A stretch of 64,000 bases of DNA from Lachnospiraceae bacterium (GCA_029225065.1 JAQXVT010000045.1:78826-142825); one strand, 5' to 3'; shown: positions 42,523 to 50,554, counted from the stretch's first letter. Notes: a model not told the origin generated them from the letters alone. Program-made: numbers and translations.

Positions 42523-42544
42523 TAATATTTTAGAAAAATCTAAA
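42509..42544. promoter_or_regulatory. TTTAGA operator sites at the GH51 promoter
   Basis: A perfect palindrome TTTAGA-N4-TCTAAA (42529-42544) lies just upstream of the -35, and another TTTAGA (42509-42514) lies inside the spacer, exactly 20 bp from the first. The regulator is unknown; a sugar-responsive factor is likely by context. Confidence 0.55.
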
Positions 42545-42862
42545 CTTAAAAGTATACGAAAATGTGAGGAGAAATTTGTAGAAATTGTATAAGAGGGGAA
42601 TTACAACACCCGGACCCGCATGAACGGCAGGCCCGGGCTATAAAGGGGAGGATAAGTATATTTTTCTCTTTTGTATGCTTTTCTTCCGGCAGCCGAAGGG
42701 GGTTCGGCTGCCGGCGGTATCGAAATCTCATAAGAAAATGTTTTCCTGTGAGATTAATGATAGTATGTCCGGAAAAACGGGGATTATACAGCAGTGAAAA
42801 ATAAATTTTATATTATTTTTGTGTTTGATTCAGTTCTGAGACATAACTGTATTTACAGTCGT

Positions 42863-43226
42863 TTAATTGGTCCTCAGGCAGATGGCACAGATGTCTTTGC
42901 CGGTATACAAGCTGTTCCACAAATTCATTGACGGGTTTTCCTTGAAGATATGGTCAATCCACAATTTCTGATCGACTAATTTCTGCGCTTTTCCGTTCAG
43001 ACGTATCATCTGATAGTCTTTGTTTATTCCCGTGATTGCAACATTTTCGTCTCGCATCAACTGTGCATAAAAATCTTTGCCCCTTGATGTGCAGAAGTAT
43101 ATTTTTTCGTCTTCGACAGGCATCACATTGATGATGTGGATTTGCGGGCATGCCGTTTTTATCAACCGCAGCGAATGCGACATCTTTTATTTCCCCGAGT
43201 ATTTGCAGACATTTTTTCGCCTTCAT
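42863..43226 (-). pseudogene. Frameshifted pyridoxamine 5'-phosphate oxidase-like flavoprotein
   Basis: The first frame starts at the ATG at 43226 (KAKKCLQILGEIKDVAFAAVDKNGMP; GGTGGA site upstream) and the second continues PQIHIINVMPVEDEKIYFCTSRG to 42863. The two join if one C is removed from the CCC near 43146-43150, so this is a one-base insertion or a sequencing error. The sequence matches the FMN-binding split-barrel family (PNPOx-like). The C-terminus (DICAICLRTN) seems to stop early compared with homologues of about 130-140 residues, suggesting real decay. It diverges from the HxlR gene. Confidence 0.7.
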
Positions 43227-43343
43227 AATATTCCACCGTTTGATTTTTGGTAACTGAATGATTCTATTTTTACAGACAATACCCGATTGCACAAGTACGC
43301 ACAATTTTGTGGTGTAGTTACCAGGAGGAAACCTATGCGGTGA

Positions 43344-43372
43344 TTGACAGGCAGTGAGCAACAGAGTACAAT
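43344..43372 (+). promoter_or_regulatory. Sigma-A promoter of the HxlR-MFS operon
   Basis: TTGACA (43344-43349), 17-base spacer, TACAAT (43367-43372); 43 bases before the HxlR start. A GGTAACT at 43249 and AGTTACC at 43316, about 60 bases apart, form a possible looping or two-site operator. Confidence 0.8.
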
Positions 43373-43414
43373 TGGACCATTAGGAACAAAAAGAAACTAT
43401 TGTGGAGGCGATAA

Positions 43415-43771
43415 ATGATGAATGGAAAGATAAAAGAACTTCCGGCTTGTTCGGTGGAAACAACACTGACGCTGATCGGGGATAAATGGAAGGTGCTTAT
43501 CCTGCGGGACCTGATTCCCGGCACAAAACGATTCGGGGAACTGAAAAAATCGATCGGCACTGTGTCACAGAAGGTTCTGACGGCTCAGCTCCGGGATATG
43601 GAGGAAAACGGGCTGGTTCACCGTGAGGTTTACGCCGAGGTGCCTCCAAGAGTGGAGTGTTCTCTGACAGATCTGGGCAGAAGCCTTCAGCCGATTCTGA
43701 ATTCCATGGTGGCCTGGGGCGAGGGATACAAAAAGCAGTACGAGGCATCAATAAACAGCACAGAAAAGTGA
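43415..43771 (+). CDS. HxlR family transcriptional regulator
   Basis: 118 residues, winged helix-turn-helix. Family hallmarks: PACSVETTLTLIGDKWKVLILRDL near the N-terminus (Cys at residue 12, as in redox- or electrophile-sensing members), TKRFGELKKSIGTVSQKVLTAQLRDMEENGLV (recognition helix) and PPRVECSLTDLGRSLQPIL. GGAGG site. Members often control the adjacent flavoprotein or exporter; here an MFS transporter follows after 31 bases and a broken flavoprotein gene diverges. The effector is unknown. Confidence 0.95.
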   Translation: MMNGKIKELPACSVETTLTLIGDKWKVLILRDLIPGTKRFGELKKSIGTVSQKVLTAQLRDMEENGLVHREVYAEVPPRVECSLTDLGRSLQPILNSMVAWGEGYKKQYEASINSTEK

Positions 43772-43802
43772 ACGGCAGGATGAGCTGGATTTGGAGACCG
43801 AC

Positions 43803-45005
43803 ATGAAAAAAACAATGGAAAAAATAACCCTTCTGTCCCTGTCCCTGATGCTGACCTCTACGTTTGCCGTGTCGACCGCGCTTCCGGCGATGCTGGGTTT
43901 CTATCAGGGTTACGGGCAGGAGCAGGTGGAAATGCTGATTTCTGTTCCTTCGCTGGCCATCACGGTGATGATTCTGATGAATACATGGTTTGCCAGGTAT
44001 ATAAAGGAAAGCGTAATGATTACAGCCGGGCTTGTCCTGCTGACGGTAAACGGAATTGTACCGGTATTTTTTCAGAACTATTCAGTGGTTCTGATTTCAA
44101 GAATTTTATTTGGATTTGGAATCGGACTGATCAATGCCAGGGCAATCACGATGATAAGTGAGCGTTATGAAGGAAATGAAAAGAGTGTTCTTCTTGGGTA
44201 CCGGGGATCTGCGGAGGTACTGGGCAATGCAGTTATGACGCTGGTGGTTGGCCGCCTGCTTCTGATTAAATGGAATTATGCGTTCTGGGTCTATGCGTTT
44301 GGCCTTGTGATTCTTTTCCTGTACTGGATTTTTATACCGGAAAAAAATTTAAAATCCAGACAGGAGCATACCAGTCAGAAAAAGAGAAGCTTTACGAAAA
44401 AGGAGCGGATGATTACGGCATGGTATACGGTACTGGCCGGAATCGTAATCTGCATCAACGCGTCGAATTCGCTTCGCATTCCGATGGTGGTACTGGAACG
44501 AAAATTCGGGACAGAGACAGATGCCAGTGTTATTTTAAGCATTATGATGGTCGTCGGAATCTTCGCAGGTGTCTGCTTCGGAAAACTGGCCGTGAAATGC
44601 AGGGAGAGACTGATCACGTACGGACTGTTTCTTCTTGGAGCCGGACTTTTGATCATGAATTTTGCGGGAAATATCGTGGTGCTTGGCATCGGTGCTGTTG
44701 TTGCCGGATTTTTCTATGTGATTTCCCTGACCTGTATCTTTAACGGACTGTCGGATCAGCTGCCGCAGGAGCTTGGGAATACGGCTACCTCCGTTGTCCT
44801 GCTTGGATGCAATCTTGGAGCGGCGTGCTCTCCGATCGTGTTAAAAGCAATTTCCACGGTAAGTGACGGAGCGGGAGCGCATTTTGTTGTCTATGCGTGT
44901 GCGGCGGCTGCCGCAGGAGGGATCGCGGCCGGAATAGAAAAAAAGAATTCCGGGAATATTCAAAAGAAGAGTTCTGAAAAGCGGGAAGATTGTGACGGGT
45001 TATAA
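43803..45005 (+). CDS. MFS transporter
   Basis: 400 residues with 12 hydrophobic segments in two groups of six and a basic central loop (RSFTKKERM). Family motif A variants appear after segment 2. The ATG at 43803 has TTGGAG upstream; the frame also continues a few codons back. In an operon with an HxlR regulator, so drug or metabolite efflux is plausible, but the substrate cannot be told. Confidence 0.88.
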   Translation: MKKTMEKITLLSLSLMLTSTFAVSTALPAMLGFYQGYGQEQVEMLISVPSLAITVMILMNTWFARYIKESVMITAGLVLLTVNGIVPVFFQNYSVVLISRILFGFGIGLINARAITMISERYEGNEKSVLLGYRGSAEVLGNAVMTLVVGRLLLIKWNYAFWVYAFGLVILFLYWIFIPEKNLKSRQEHTSQKKRSFTKKERMITAWYTVLAGIVICINASNSLRIPMVVLERKFGTETDASVILSIMMVVGIFAGVCFGKLAVKCRERLITYGLFLLGAGLLIMNFAGNIVVLGIGAVVAGFFYVISLTCIFNGLSDQLPQELGNTATSVVLLGCNLGAACSPIVLKAISTVSDGAGAHFVVYACAAAAAGGIAAGIEKKNSGNIQKKSSEKREDCDGL

Positions 45006-45024
45006 ATTTTCAGTCGTTATTTTC

Positions 45025-45053
45025 TTGCCACATCCGGCAAAGTGTTATATAAT
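45025..45053 (+). promoter_or_regulatory. Sigma-A promoter of the SEC-C gene
   Basis: TTGCCA (45025-45030), 17-base spacer, TATAAT (45048-45053), 58 bases before the gene. No terminator is visible after the MFS gene. Confidence 0.8.
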
Positions 45054-45110
45054 AGGAAAAGTGTTAAGCCAATATGGAACGATAAACGAAACAAAGGATG
45101 GTATTGAATT

Positions 45111-45611
45111 ATGGCATTATTACAGGATTGGCGCGATGTAGCGTACTCTCAGGAGACAGATAAAAAGCAGCTTCAGAAATTCTGGTCAGATTATTTTCTT
45201 ACCGAGAAGGGGATCTACGAGCAGCTGCTTGCAAATCCTGATGAGGCAGTAAGCGGTACAGTCAAAGAGCTGGCTGAAAAGTATGAGATTCCGCTTATGA
45301 AGATGGTAGGATTTCTGGACGGCATCAATGACAGCTTAAAGAAACCGAATCCGATCGAGGAGATGACCGAGGATACCGTAGTCAGCCTTGATTTTGATAA
45401 CGAGCTGCTCTACAAGAACATGGTAGATGCAAGAGCAGACTGGCTGTATGAGCTTCCGGCATGGAACAAGATCTTCGACGCAAAGAAGAAGAGAGAGCTG
45501 TATCTGGAAGCAAAGAAGATGAATACCGTTGTAAAGGGCAAAAAGGTCGGCAGAAACGATCCGTGTCCGTGCGGAAGCGGCAAGAAGTACAAATACTGCT
45601 GCGGAAGATAA
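45111..45611 (+). CDS. SEC-C metal-binding domain protein
   Basis: 166 residues. The N-terminal 140 are helical ([20 protein letters not shown]) and uncharacterised. The C-terminus [20 protein letters not shown] is a full SEC-C zinc motif (C-x-C-x8-C-C), as found at the end of SecA and in many small proteins, where it binds zinc and partners such as SecB or ribosomes. The function here is not known. It stands alone between its own promoter and a terminator. Confidence 0.9.
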   Translation: MALLQDWRDVAYSQETDKKQLQKFWSDYFLTEKGIYEQLLANPDEAVSGTVKELAEKYEIPLMKMVGFLDGINDSLKKPNPIEEMTEDTVVSLDFDNELLYKNMVDARADWLYELPAWNKIFDAKKKRELYLEAKKMNTVVKGKKVGRNDPCPCGSGKKYKYCCGR

Positions 45612-45643
45612 GCAAAAACAGAATATTGTGCGTGAAAGCACGG

Positions 45644-45686
45644 AAAAGAGCGGCTAGTAGGACGTGACCTGTGAGCCGCTCTTTTT
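45644..45686 (+). terminator. Rho-independent terminator after the SEC-C gene
   Basis: 12-bp stem AAAAGAGCGGCT / AGCCGCTCTTTT with a loop of 18 bases, then TTTTT. Confidence 0.85.
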
Positions 45687-45760
45687 AAACAATCTTGTAA
45701 GGAGGGATCCGTTTACGGGAGGATCCCTTATGAGCTGGGATTCCTTATGATTCTACAAGT

Positions 45761-45788
45761 AGCGAAGCGGATTGCGAATATTCACTTT
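45761..45788 (+). repeat. R1 intergenic hairpin element, copy f, upstream of ydcF
   Basis: AGCGAAGCGGATTGCGAATA followed by TTCACTT; the right arm is changed. It lies directly before the ydcF ribosome site. Confidence 0.7.
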
Positions 45789-45804
45789 ATTTAAAGGGGG
45801 AATT

Positions 45805-46563
45805 ATGGCAGGAAAACTGGAATTGGGCTGTGCCGTACTCGGCGCACTGTGCCTGATCTACTATGTTATCATTGTTTTATATGCAGGATTTGACGTGGAT
45901 TTCGCCTGGTTTTGGGCGGCGGGAGGCATCGGTTTTCTTCTTTACGGACTGCTGATCCGTTATGGTGCGCTGCATCCGAATGCCATCACGACCTGGGCGG
46001 TTCGGATCATTTTGGTTCTGCTTGTGACTGGCTTTGTAACAGCAGGGGCAGCTGCCACGCAGATTATCGGCGCGATGACTGCAAAAGCACCGCAGAATCT
46101 GGATTATATGATTGTACTTGGTGCACATGTTCGGGGAACGGTGCCATCGCGTGCTCTGCGAAAACGACTTGACTGTGCCGCAGCGTATGCGAAGGCAAAT
46201 CCGGACACTATTTTTTTCCTTTCCGGCGGTCAGGGGTCTGGTGAGGACATCACGGAAGCAGAAGCAATGTATCGGTATCTTACAGAGGCAGGAGTGGATG
46301 GAGATCGTCTGATTCAGGAAGACCGTTCCACGACGACAGAGGAAAATCTGAAGTTCTGCAGCCAGATCCGGGAGATCAAAGACAAAAAGGTTGGAGTTCT
46401 TTCCAACAACTTTCATGTTTACCGGGCCGGGCTTATGGCGAAAAAGCTTGGCTATCAGCATGTGGCACGTATTCCGGCTCCGTCGGATGCTGTCATGCAG
46501 GTGCATTATGTGGTTCGGGAGATTTTCGCGCTGGCGAAGGCGAAGTTAAGAGGGAATATCTGA
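45805..46563 (+). CDS. YdcF/SanA family membrane protein (DUF218)
   Basis: 252 residues. Three N-terminal hydrophobic segments (about 5-25, 35-57, 65-90), then the DUF218 domain: LDYMIVLGAHVRGTVPSRALRKRLDCA, FFLSGGQGSGED, DRSTTTEENLKF and VLSNNFHVYRAGLMAKKLG. E. coli relatives (ElyC, SanA) affect envelope integrity; a chemical activity is not established. AAAGGGGG before the ATG at 45805; the open frame reaches back through the R1 repeat but without support. Confidence 0.9.
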   Translation: MAGKLELGCAVLGALCLIYYVIIVLYAGFDVDFAWFWAAGGIGFLLYGLLIRYGALHPNAITTWAVRIILVLLVTGFVTAGAAATQIIGAMTAKAPQNLDYMIVLGAHVRGTVPSRALRKRLDCAAAYAKANPDTIFFLSGGQGSGEDITEAEAMYRYLTEAGVDGDRLIQEDRSTTTEENLKFCSQIREIKDKKVGVLSNNFHVYRAGLMAKKLGYQHVARIPAPSDAVMQVHYVVREIFALAKAKLRGNI

Positions 46564-46596
46564 ACTAAGCCCACGGAAGCACGGAGTGTACGTTGT

Positions 46597-46643
46597 ATTA
46601 AAGCGGATATTCGCAATCCGCTTCGCAGCTTAACTCGGTTAAA
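46597..46643 (-). repeat. R1 intergenic hairpin element, copy g, near-perfect
   Basis: Full-length, inverted orientation: ATTAAAGCGGATATTCGCA, ATCCGCTTCGCAGC, then TTAACTCGGTTAAA. Arms AAGCGGAT and ATCCGCTT are perfect. Confidence 0.85.
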
Positions 46644-46732
46644 TTTGTGGGAGCCTGGCAGAAAATCGGCCGCAAAAGCAAGTGCGAGAAAGACTCGGAG
46701 AGTACATCAAAAAAAAGAAAAGAGGGAAAACA

Positions 46733-47749
46733 ATGAACTATCAGGATGTTATGAAGGAAGCAAAAACATGTATTGGAGCTTATTGTAAGGTATGTCCGGT
46801 GTGCAACGGAAGGGCATGCAAAAATCAGATGCCGGGACCGGGTGCAAAAGGCGTGGGAAGCACGGCAATCCGCAATTATGAAAAATGGCAGGAGATCCTT
46901 GTCAATATGGATACGATCTGCGAAAACAAACCGGTGGATACCTCTCTGGAACTTTTTGGGAAAACATTCCGTTTCCCGTTTTTCGCATCTCCGGTCGGTG
47001 CGGTGCAGCTGCACTACGGAGACAAATACAATGATCTGACGTACAACGAGGTGCTGGTCAAAGCCTGCAGCGATGCCGGAATTGCAGCATTTACCGGAGA
47101 TGGCGTCAATCCGGCCGTGATGGAGGGCGCTGCAAAGGCAATCGCAAAGGTTGGCGGCGTAGGAATTCCAACCGTGAAACCGTGGAATATCGAGACAATC
47201 CGCGAAAAGATGACGCTTTGCAGGGAGGCGGGAAGCTTTGCAGTCGCGATGGATATTGATGCGGCAGGTCTTCCGTTCCTGAAAAATCTGACCCCGCCTG
47301 CGGGCAGCAAGACGGTGGAGGAGCTGCGTGAGATCGCGCAGACGGCAGGTGTGCCGTTTATTGTAAAAGGAGTCATGACGGTGCGCGGTGCCTTAAAAGC
47401 AAAAGAGGCAGGTGCATCGGCAATCATTGTGAGCAATCATGGCGGCCGCGTACTGGATCAGTGTCCGGCGACGGCGGAGGTTTTGATGGATATCGTGGAT
47501 GCGCTGGCTGGAAGCGGTGTGAAGGTGCTGGTAGATGGCGGCATCCGCAGCGGAGTCGATGTGTTTAAGGCGCTTGCGATGGGAGCAGATGCCGTAGGAA
47601 TTGCCCGCCCGTTTGTGACCGCAGTTTACGGAGGCGGAGAAGAGGGCGTGAAGCTTTACATTGAGAAGATCGGAGCAGAGCTTGCGGATACGATGGCGAT
47701 GTGCGGCGTGCATGATGTGAAGTCAATTACACGAGAGATGATTTTTTAG
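46733..47749 (+). CDS. FMN-dependent alpha-hydroxy acid dehydrogenase with N-terminal Cys cluster
   Basis: 338 residues. TIM-barrel FMN enzyme: SNHGGRVLD holds the catalytic His-Gly-Gly-Arg, and LVDGGIRSGVDVFKALAMGADAVGIARP binds the FMN phosphate. The N-terminus has CIGAYCKVCPVCNGRAC (five Cys at about 11-27), not present in classic glycolate or lactate oxidases, and suggests an iron-sulfur or metal site as in other anaerobe homologues. Substrate unknown (lactate-type acids). The ATG at 46733 has AGAGGG upstream. The aldo/keto reductase gene starts 2 bases after its stop, so the two are translationally linked. Confidence 0.88.
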   Translation: MNYQDVMKEAKTCIGAYCKVCPVCNGRACKNQMPGPGAKGVGSTAIRNYEKWQEILVNMDTICENKPVDTSLELFGKTFRFPFFASPVGAVQLHYGDKYNDLTYNEVLVKACSDAGIAAFTGDGVNPAVMEGAAKAIAKVGGVGIPTVKPWNIETIREKMTLCREAGSFAVAMDIDAAGLPFLKNLTPPAGSKTVEELREIAQTAGVPFIVKGVMTVRGALKAKEAGASAIIVSNHGGRVLDQCPATAEVLMDIVDALAGSGVKVLVDGGIRSGVDVFKALAMGADAVGIARPFVTAVYGGGEEGVKLYIEKIGAELADTMAMCGVHDVKSITREMIF

Positions 47750-47751
47750 AT

Positions 47752-48930
47752 ATGCAGTACAGAAAAGACAAAAAAGGAAACTCACTTTCAATTCTCGGGT
47801 ACGGCTGTATGCGTTTTACAAAAAACGGTTCGTCGGTGGATCTGGAAAAGGCGGAGCAGGAGCTGATGTACGGAATCCGTCATGGAATCAATTATCTCGA
47901 TACCGCGTACGTCTATCCTGGAAATGAGGAGGCTGTCGGAAAGATTCTGGCGAAAAACCACTGCCGGGAGCAGATCAATCTGGCGACGAAGCTGCCGCAT
48001 TATCTGATCAAGACGAAAAACGGAGCGGAGAAAAAATTTCAGGAGGAGCTGCAGCGGCTTCAGACGGATTATATTGATTATTATCTGATGCATATGCTCA
48101 ACGACTGCCGAACCTGGGAAAAGCTCGTGCAGATCGGCATCCGGGACTGGATCGAGGAGAAAAAGAAGAGCGGAGCAATCCGGAATATCGGGTTTTCCTA
48201 CCACGGCAATTCCGAAAATTTCCGGGCGCTGCTCGACGCATACGACTGGGATTTCTGTCAGATCCAGTACAACTATCTGGATGAGCATGCTCAGGCAGGA
48301 AGAGAAGGCCTGGAATATGCGGGGAAGAAAGGCATACCGGTCATTATCATGGAACCGCTTCGCGGCGGCAGGCTGGTTAATCATCTGCCGCAGGGTGCAA
48401 AAGAATGCATTGCAAAAAGCGATACGTTTCGTACTCCGGCAGAACTGGCACTTCGGTGGCTCTGGGATCAGCCGCAGGTGACGTGTGTGCTCTCCGGAAT
48501 GAATTCCGTGGACATGGTAAAGGAAAATATCCGCATTGCAGAGTCGGTGGCTCCGGGGCAGTTTGGTGAGCGGGAGCAGGCGTTGGTCGCACAGGTTCGT
48601 GAAGAGATTCAGAAGAAAATGAAGGTTCCCTGCACCGGCTGTGGTTACTGTATGCCATGTCCGCAGCATGTGGATATCCCGATGGCATTTCACTGCTGCA
48701 ACCTGCGCTATGCAGAAGGAAAGCACTCCGGCATGTGGGAATATGTACAGTCCACCGCGATGCGAAGAGATACGACAAGCGCGTCTCAGTGCATTGGCTG
48801 CGGAAAGTGCGAGCGGCATTGCCCCCAGGGAATTCAGATCCGGGAGAAGTTAAAAGAAGTCGTGCGGGAGCTGGAGACGCCGAAGTATCGGGTAATCAAA
48901 CGTGCGGTGAAATGGTTTCATATTTATTAA
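47752..48930 (+). CDS. Aldo/keto reductase with C-terminal ferredoxin domain
   Basis: 392 residues. AKR barrel: GYGCMRF, INYLDTAYVYPGNEEAVGK (catalytic Asp/Tyr), DYIDYYLMHM, then the C-terminal two [4Fe-4S] motifs CTGCGYCMPCPQHVDIP and CIGCGKCERHCPQGIQI. These fused oxidoreductases occur in anaerobes and use ferredoxin-type electrons. Start ATG directly after the FMN enzyme. The pair could interconvert a hydroxy acid and an aldehyde or ketone, but this is inference. A hydrophobic patch follows the last cluster. Confidence 0.92.
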   Translation: MQYRKDKKGNSLSILGYGCMRFTKNGSSVDLEKAEQELMYGIRHGINYLDTAYVYPGNEEAVGKILAKNHCREQINLATKLPHYLIKTKNGAEKKFQEELQRLQTDYIDYYLMHMLNDCRTWEKLVQIGIRDWIEEKKKSGAIRNIGFSYHGNSENFRALLDAYDWDFCQIQYNYLDEHAQAGREGLEYAGKKGIPVIIMEPLRGGRLVNHLPQGAKECIAKSDTFRTPAELALRWLWDQPQVTCVLSGMNSVDMVKENIRIAESVAPGQFGEREQALVAQVREEIQKKMKVPCTGCGYCMPCPQHVDIPMAFHCCNLRYAEGKHSGMWEYVQSTAMRRDTTSASQCIGCGKCERHCPQGIQIREKLKEVVRELETPKYRVIKRAVKWFHIY

Positions 48931-49139
48931 AAGCGATACAGAAACTATCCACTTTAAAGATATGAATTATCTTGCAAGCACAGTGAGAATACGGCTGAAA
49001 AAGCAGAAGTTTTATGTACTTGGGGGCTGGTCAATACTTTGCCGTTTTGGTACAATAATAAAAAATATAAGGAAGGCTGCAGGCAGGACAAAAACATTTT
49101 TTGACTGTCTGTATGATAATAAACAGAGGAGGATATATC

Positions 49140-49661
49140 ATGAATGAAGTTTTGAAATGCTTAAAAGAGCGCAGAAGTGTCCGGAAATACCGCCCGGAGC
49201 AGATTAAGGATTCTGAGCTGGAGCAGATTCTGGAGGCCGGCACATACGCACCGACCGGAATGGGAATGCAGTCCCCGCTCATGGTAGCGGTACAGGATCC
49301 GGAGACGATTGCAAAGCTGTCGAAAATGAACGCATCAGTGATGGGAGTGACATCTGATCCGTTTTACGGAGCTCCGACTGTGATTGTTGTTCTGGCAGAC
49401 CGCAGCCGCGGCACCTGTGTGGAGGACGGAAGCCTTGTGATGGGTAATCTGATGAATGCAGCTTATTCAATTGGCGTAGATTCCTGCTGGATCCATCGTG
49501 CAAAGGAAGTCTTTGAGAGCGAGGAAGGCAAAGCACTGCTGAAAGAGTGGGGCATCGAGGGTGATTACGTCGGCATCGGCCACTGCATTCTCGGTTACCG
49601 TGACGGAGAACTGCCGAAGGCAAAGCCGAGAAAAGAGAATTATATCTATATTGTAAAATAA
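49140..49661 (+). CDS. Nitroreductase family protein
   Basis: 173 residues, FMN-binding nitroreductase fold: RRSVRKYRPEQI at the N-terminus, EAGTYAPTGMGMQSP, NLMNAAYSIGVDSCWIHRAKEV and a C-terminal GHCILGYRDGELPKAKPRK. AGGAGG 7-8 bases before the ATG at 49140. The 209-base gap before it holds AT-rich DNA and no other gene. Substrate unknown; reduction of quinones, nitro compounds or flavins is typical. Confidence 0.93.
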   Translation: MNEVLKCLKERRSVRKYRPEQIKDSELEQILEAGTYAPTGMGMQSPLMVAVQDPETIAKLSKMNASVMGVTSDPFYGAPTVIVVLADRSRGTCVEDGSLVMGNLMNAAYSIGVDSCWIHRAKEVFESEEGKALLKEWGIEGDYVGIGHCILGYRDGELPKAKPRKENYIYIVK

Positions 49662-49668
49662 AAAAGCA

Positions 49669-49714
49669 ATTTAACCGAATAGCTGCGAAGCGGATTGCGA
49701 ATATTCACTTTGAC
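49669..49714 (+). repeat. R1 intergenic hairpin element, copy h
   Basis: Full-length: ATTTAACCGAATAGCTGCG, AAGCGGAT, TGCGAAT, then ATTCACTTTGAC. It begins 8 bases after the nitroreductase stop. A second hairpin (AGAAGG ... CCTTCT, 49723-49768) follows, without a T-run. Confidence 0.8.
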
Positions 49715-49799
49715 AGAAAATAAGAAGGGCCGGAAAAGCCTGATTTTCCGCGGTTTTTCCGACCTTCTGAAAAAAATCAAAAAAAGTTGAAAAAAGTTG

Positions 49800-49828
49800 T
49801 TGACATTTGTCTGACATTATACTATAAT
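49800..49828 (+). promoter_or_regulatory. Consensus sigma-A promoter of the tRNA array
   Basis: Perfect TTGACA (49800-49805) and TATAAT (49823-49828) with a 17-base spacer, 45 bases before tRNA-Pro. Confidence 0.92.
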
Positions 49829-49872
49829 TCATCTTGCGTCAAGCGAAAGGCGTTCGCGAGAGAGCTTAAGAA

Positions 49873-49947
49873 CGGGGTGTGGCTCAGTTTGGCTAGAGCG
49901 CCTGGTTTGGGACCAGGAGGTCGCAGGTTCGAATCCTGTCACCCCGA
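49873..49947 (+). tRNA. tRNA-Pro (anticodon TGG)
   Basis: Acceptor CGGGGTG / CACCCCG, discriminator A, D-arm GCTC/GAGC, anticodon stem CCTGG/CCAGG with loop TTTGGGA, T-loop TTCGAAT. No encoded CCA. Confidence 0.97.
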
Positions 49948-49971
49948 GTTTTAAACAAGCATTGCACATAT

Positions 49972-50042
49972 GCAGGTGTGGTTCAATGGTAGAACATCAG
50001 CCTTCCAAGCTGAATACGTGGGTTCGATTCCCATCACCTGCT
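49972..50042 (+). tRNA. tRNA-Gly (anticodon TCC)
   Basis: Acceptor GCAGGTG / CACCTGC, discriminator T, anticodon stem CAGC/GCTG around TTCC, T-loop TTCGATT. No encoded CCA; the next tRNA starts 3 bases later. Confidence 0.97.
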
Positions 50043-50045
50043 TCC

Positions 50046-50119
<74 letters not shown>

Positions 50120-50164
50120 TTTCTCCGAGAGGAGAATGAAAATTAAATAATGGGTAACCATTAT

Positions 50165-50239
50165 GGTGGGTATAGCGCAGCTGGTTAGCGCGCCAGATTG
50201 TGGCTCTGGAGGCCAAGGGTTCGAATCCCTTTATCCACC
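50165..50239 (+). tRNA. tRNA-His (anticodon GTG)
   Basis: Acceptor GTGGGTA / TATCCAC with the extra 5' G (50165) opposite discriminator C (50239), the His identity pair. Anticodon stem CCAGA/TCTGG around TTGTGGC. No encoded CCA. Confidence 0.96.
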
Positions 50240-50247
50240 CTTGTTAA

Positions 50248-50319
50248 TGGGCTATCGCCAAGCGGTAAGGCACAGGACTTTGACTCCTGCATTCGCCGGT
50301 TCGAATCCGGCTAGCCCAG
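50248..50319 (+). tRNA. tRNA-Gln (anticodon TTG)
   Basis: Acceptor TGGGCTA / TAGCCCA, discriminator G, anticodon stem CAGGA/TCCTG around CTTTGAC, T-loop TTCGAAT. The weak T-A first pair is typical of tRNA-Gln. No encoded CCA. Confidence 0.96.
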
Positions 50320-50340
50320 CTTGGCGATTTGCTGTATAGG

Positions 50341-50371
50341 AGGTTTTGTAGATGTCTGCAGAACCTTTTTT
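50341..50371 (+). terminator. Rho-independent terminator of the tRNA array
   Basis: 12-bp stem AGGTTTTGTAGA / TCTGCAGAACCT (two G-T pairs), then TTTTTT. Followed by an R1-like fragment (GAATATCCGCTTT near 50382). Confidence 0.85.
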
Positions 50372-50450
50372 CGATGGATTTGGAATATCCGCTTTTGCAT
50401 ATGTGACGCAAGAGGTCCGTGTTGCAAGAAGATAAAAAAGTATGTGCACC

Positions 50451-50535
50451 AGAGGGGGTTTGAAAAATTATTCCCGCAATTAACACGTCTCGATTTGCGG
50501 CATCTCTTGCAGAAAGCATTTTTCAAATACGCTCT
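50451..50535. repeat. R3 inverted-repeat element, copy 1
   Basis: An 85-bp element whose ends are AGAGGGGGTTTGAAAAAT and ATTTTTCAAATACGCTCT, imperfect inverted repeats. The second copy is at 59036-59095. Its right end lies about 8 bases before the ribosome site of the following reductase gene. Confidence 0.7.
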
Positions 50536-50554
50536 ACAAAGAAGGAGGAGAAAC

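Larger units (their letters stand above)
42404..42862. other. 459-base gap upstream of GH51: promoter, operator and a strong hairpin
   Basis: Holds the GH51 promoter and TTTAGA sites (42495-42544) and a GC-rich perfect hairpin at 42686-42714 (CCGGCAGCCGAA / TTCGGCTGCCGG, GGGGG loop) without a T-run on the plus strand. The rest is AT-rich. I see no gene in it. Confidence 0.6.

Noticed and set aside
48962..49147. 61-codon frame between the aldo/keto reductase and the nitroreductase
   Set aside because: No ribosome site, no recognisable pattern, and it runs into the start of the nitroreductase in another frame.
49723..49768. Terminator after the nitroreductase
   Set aside because: The hairpin (AGAAGG ... 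CCTTCT) is clear, but it is followed by A-rich, not T-rich, sequence on the plus strand.
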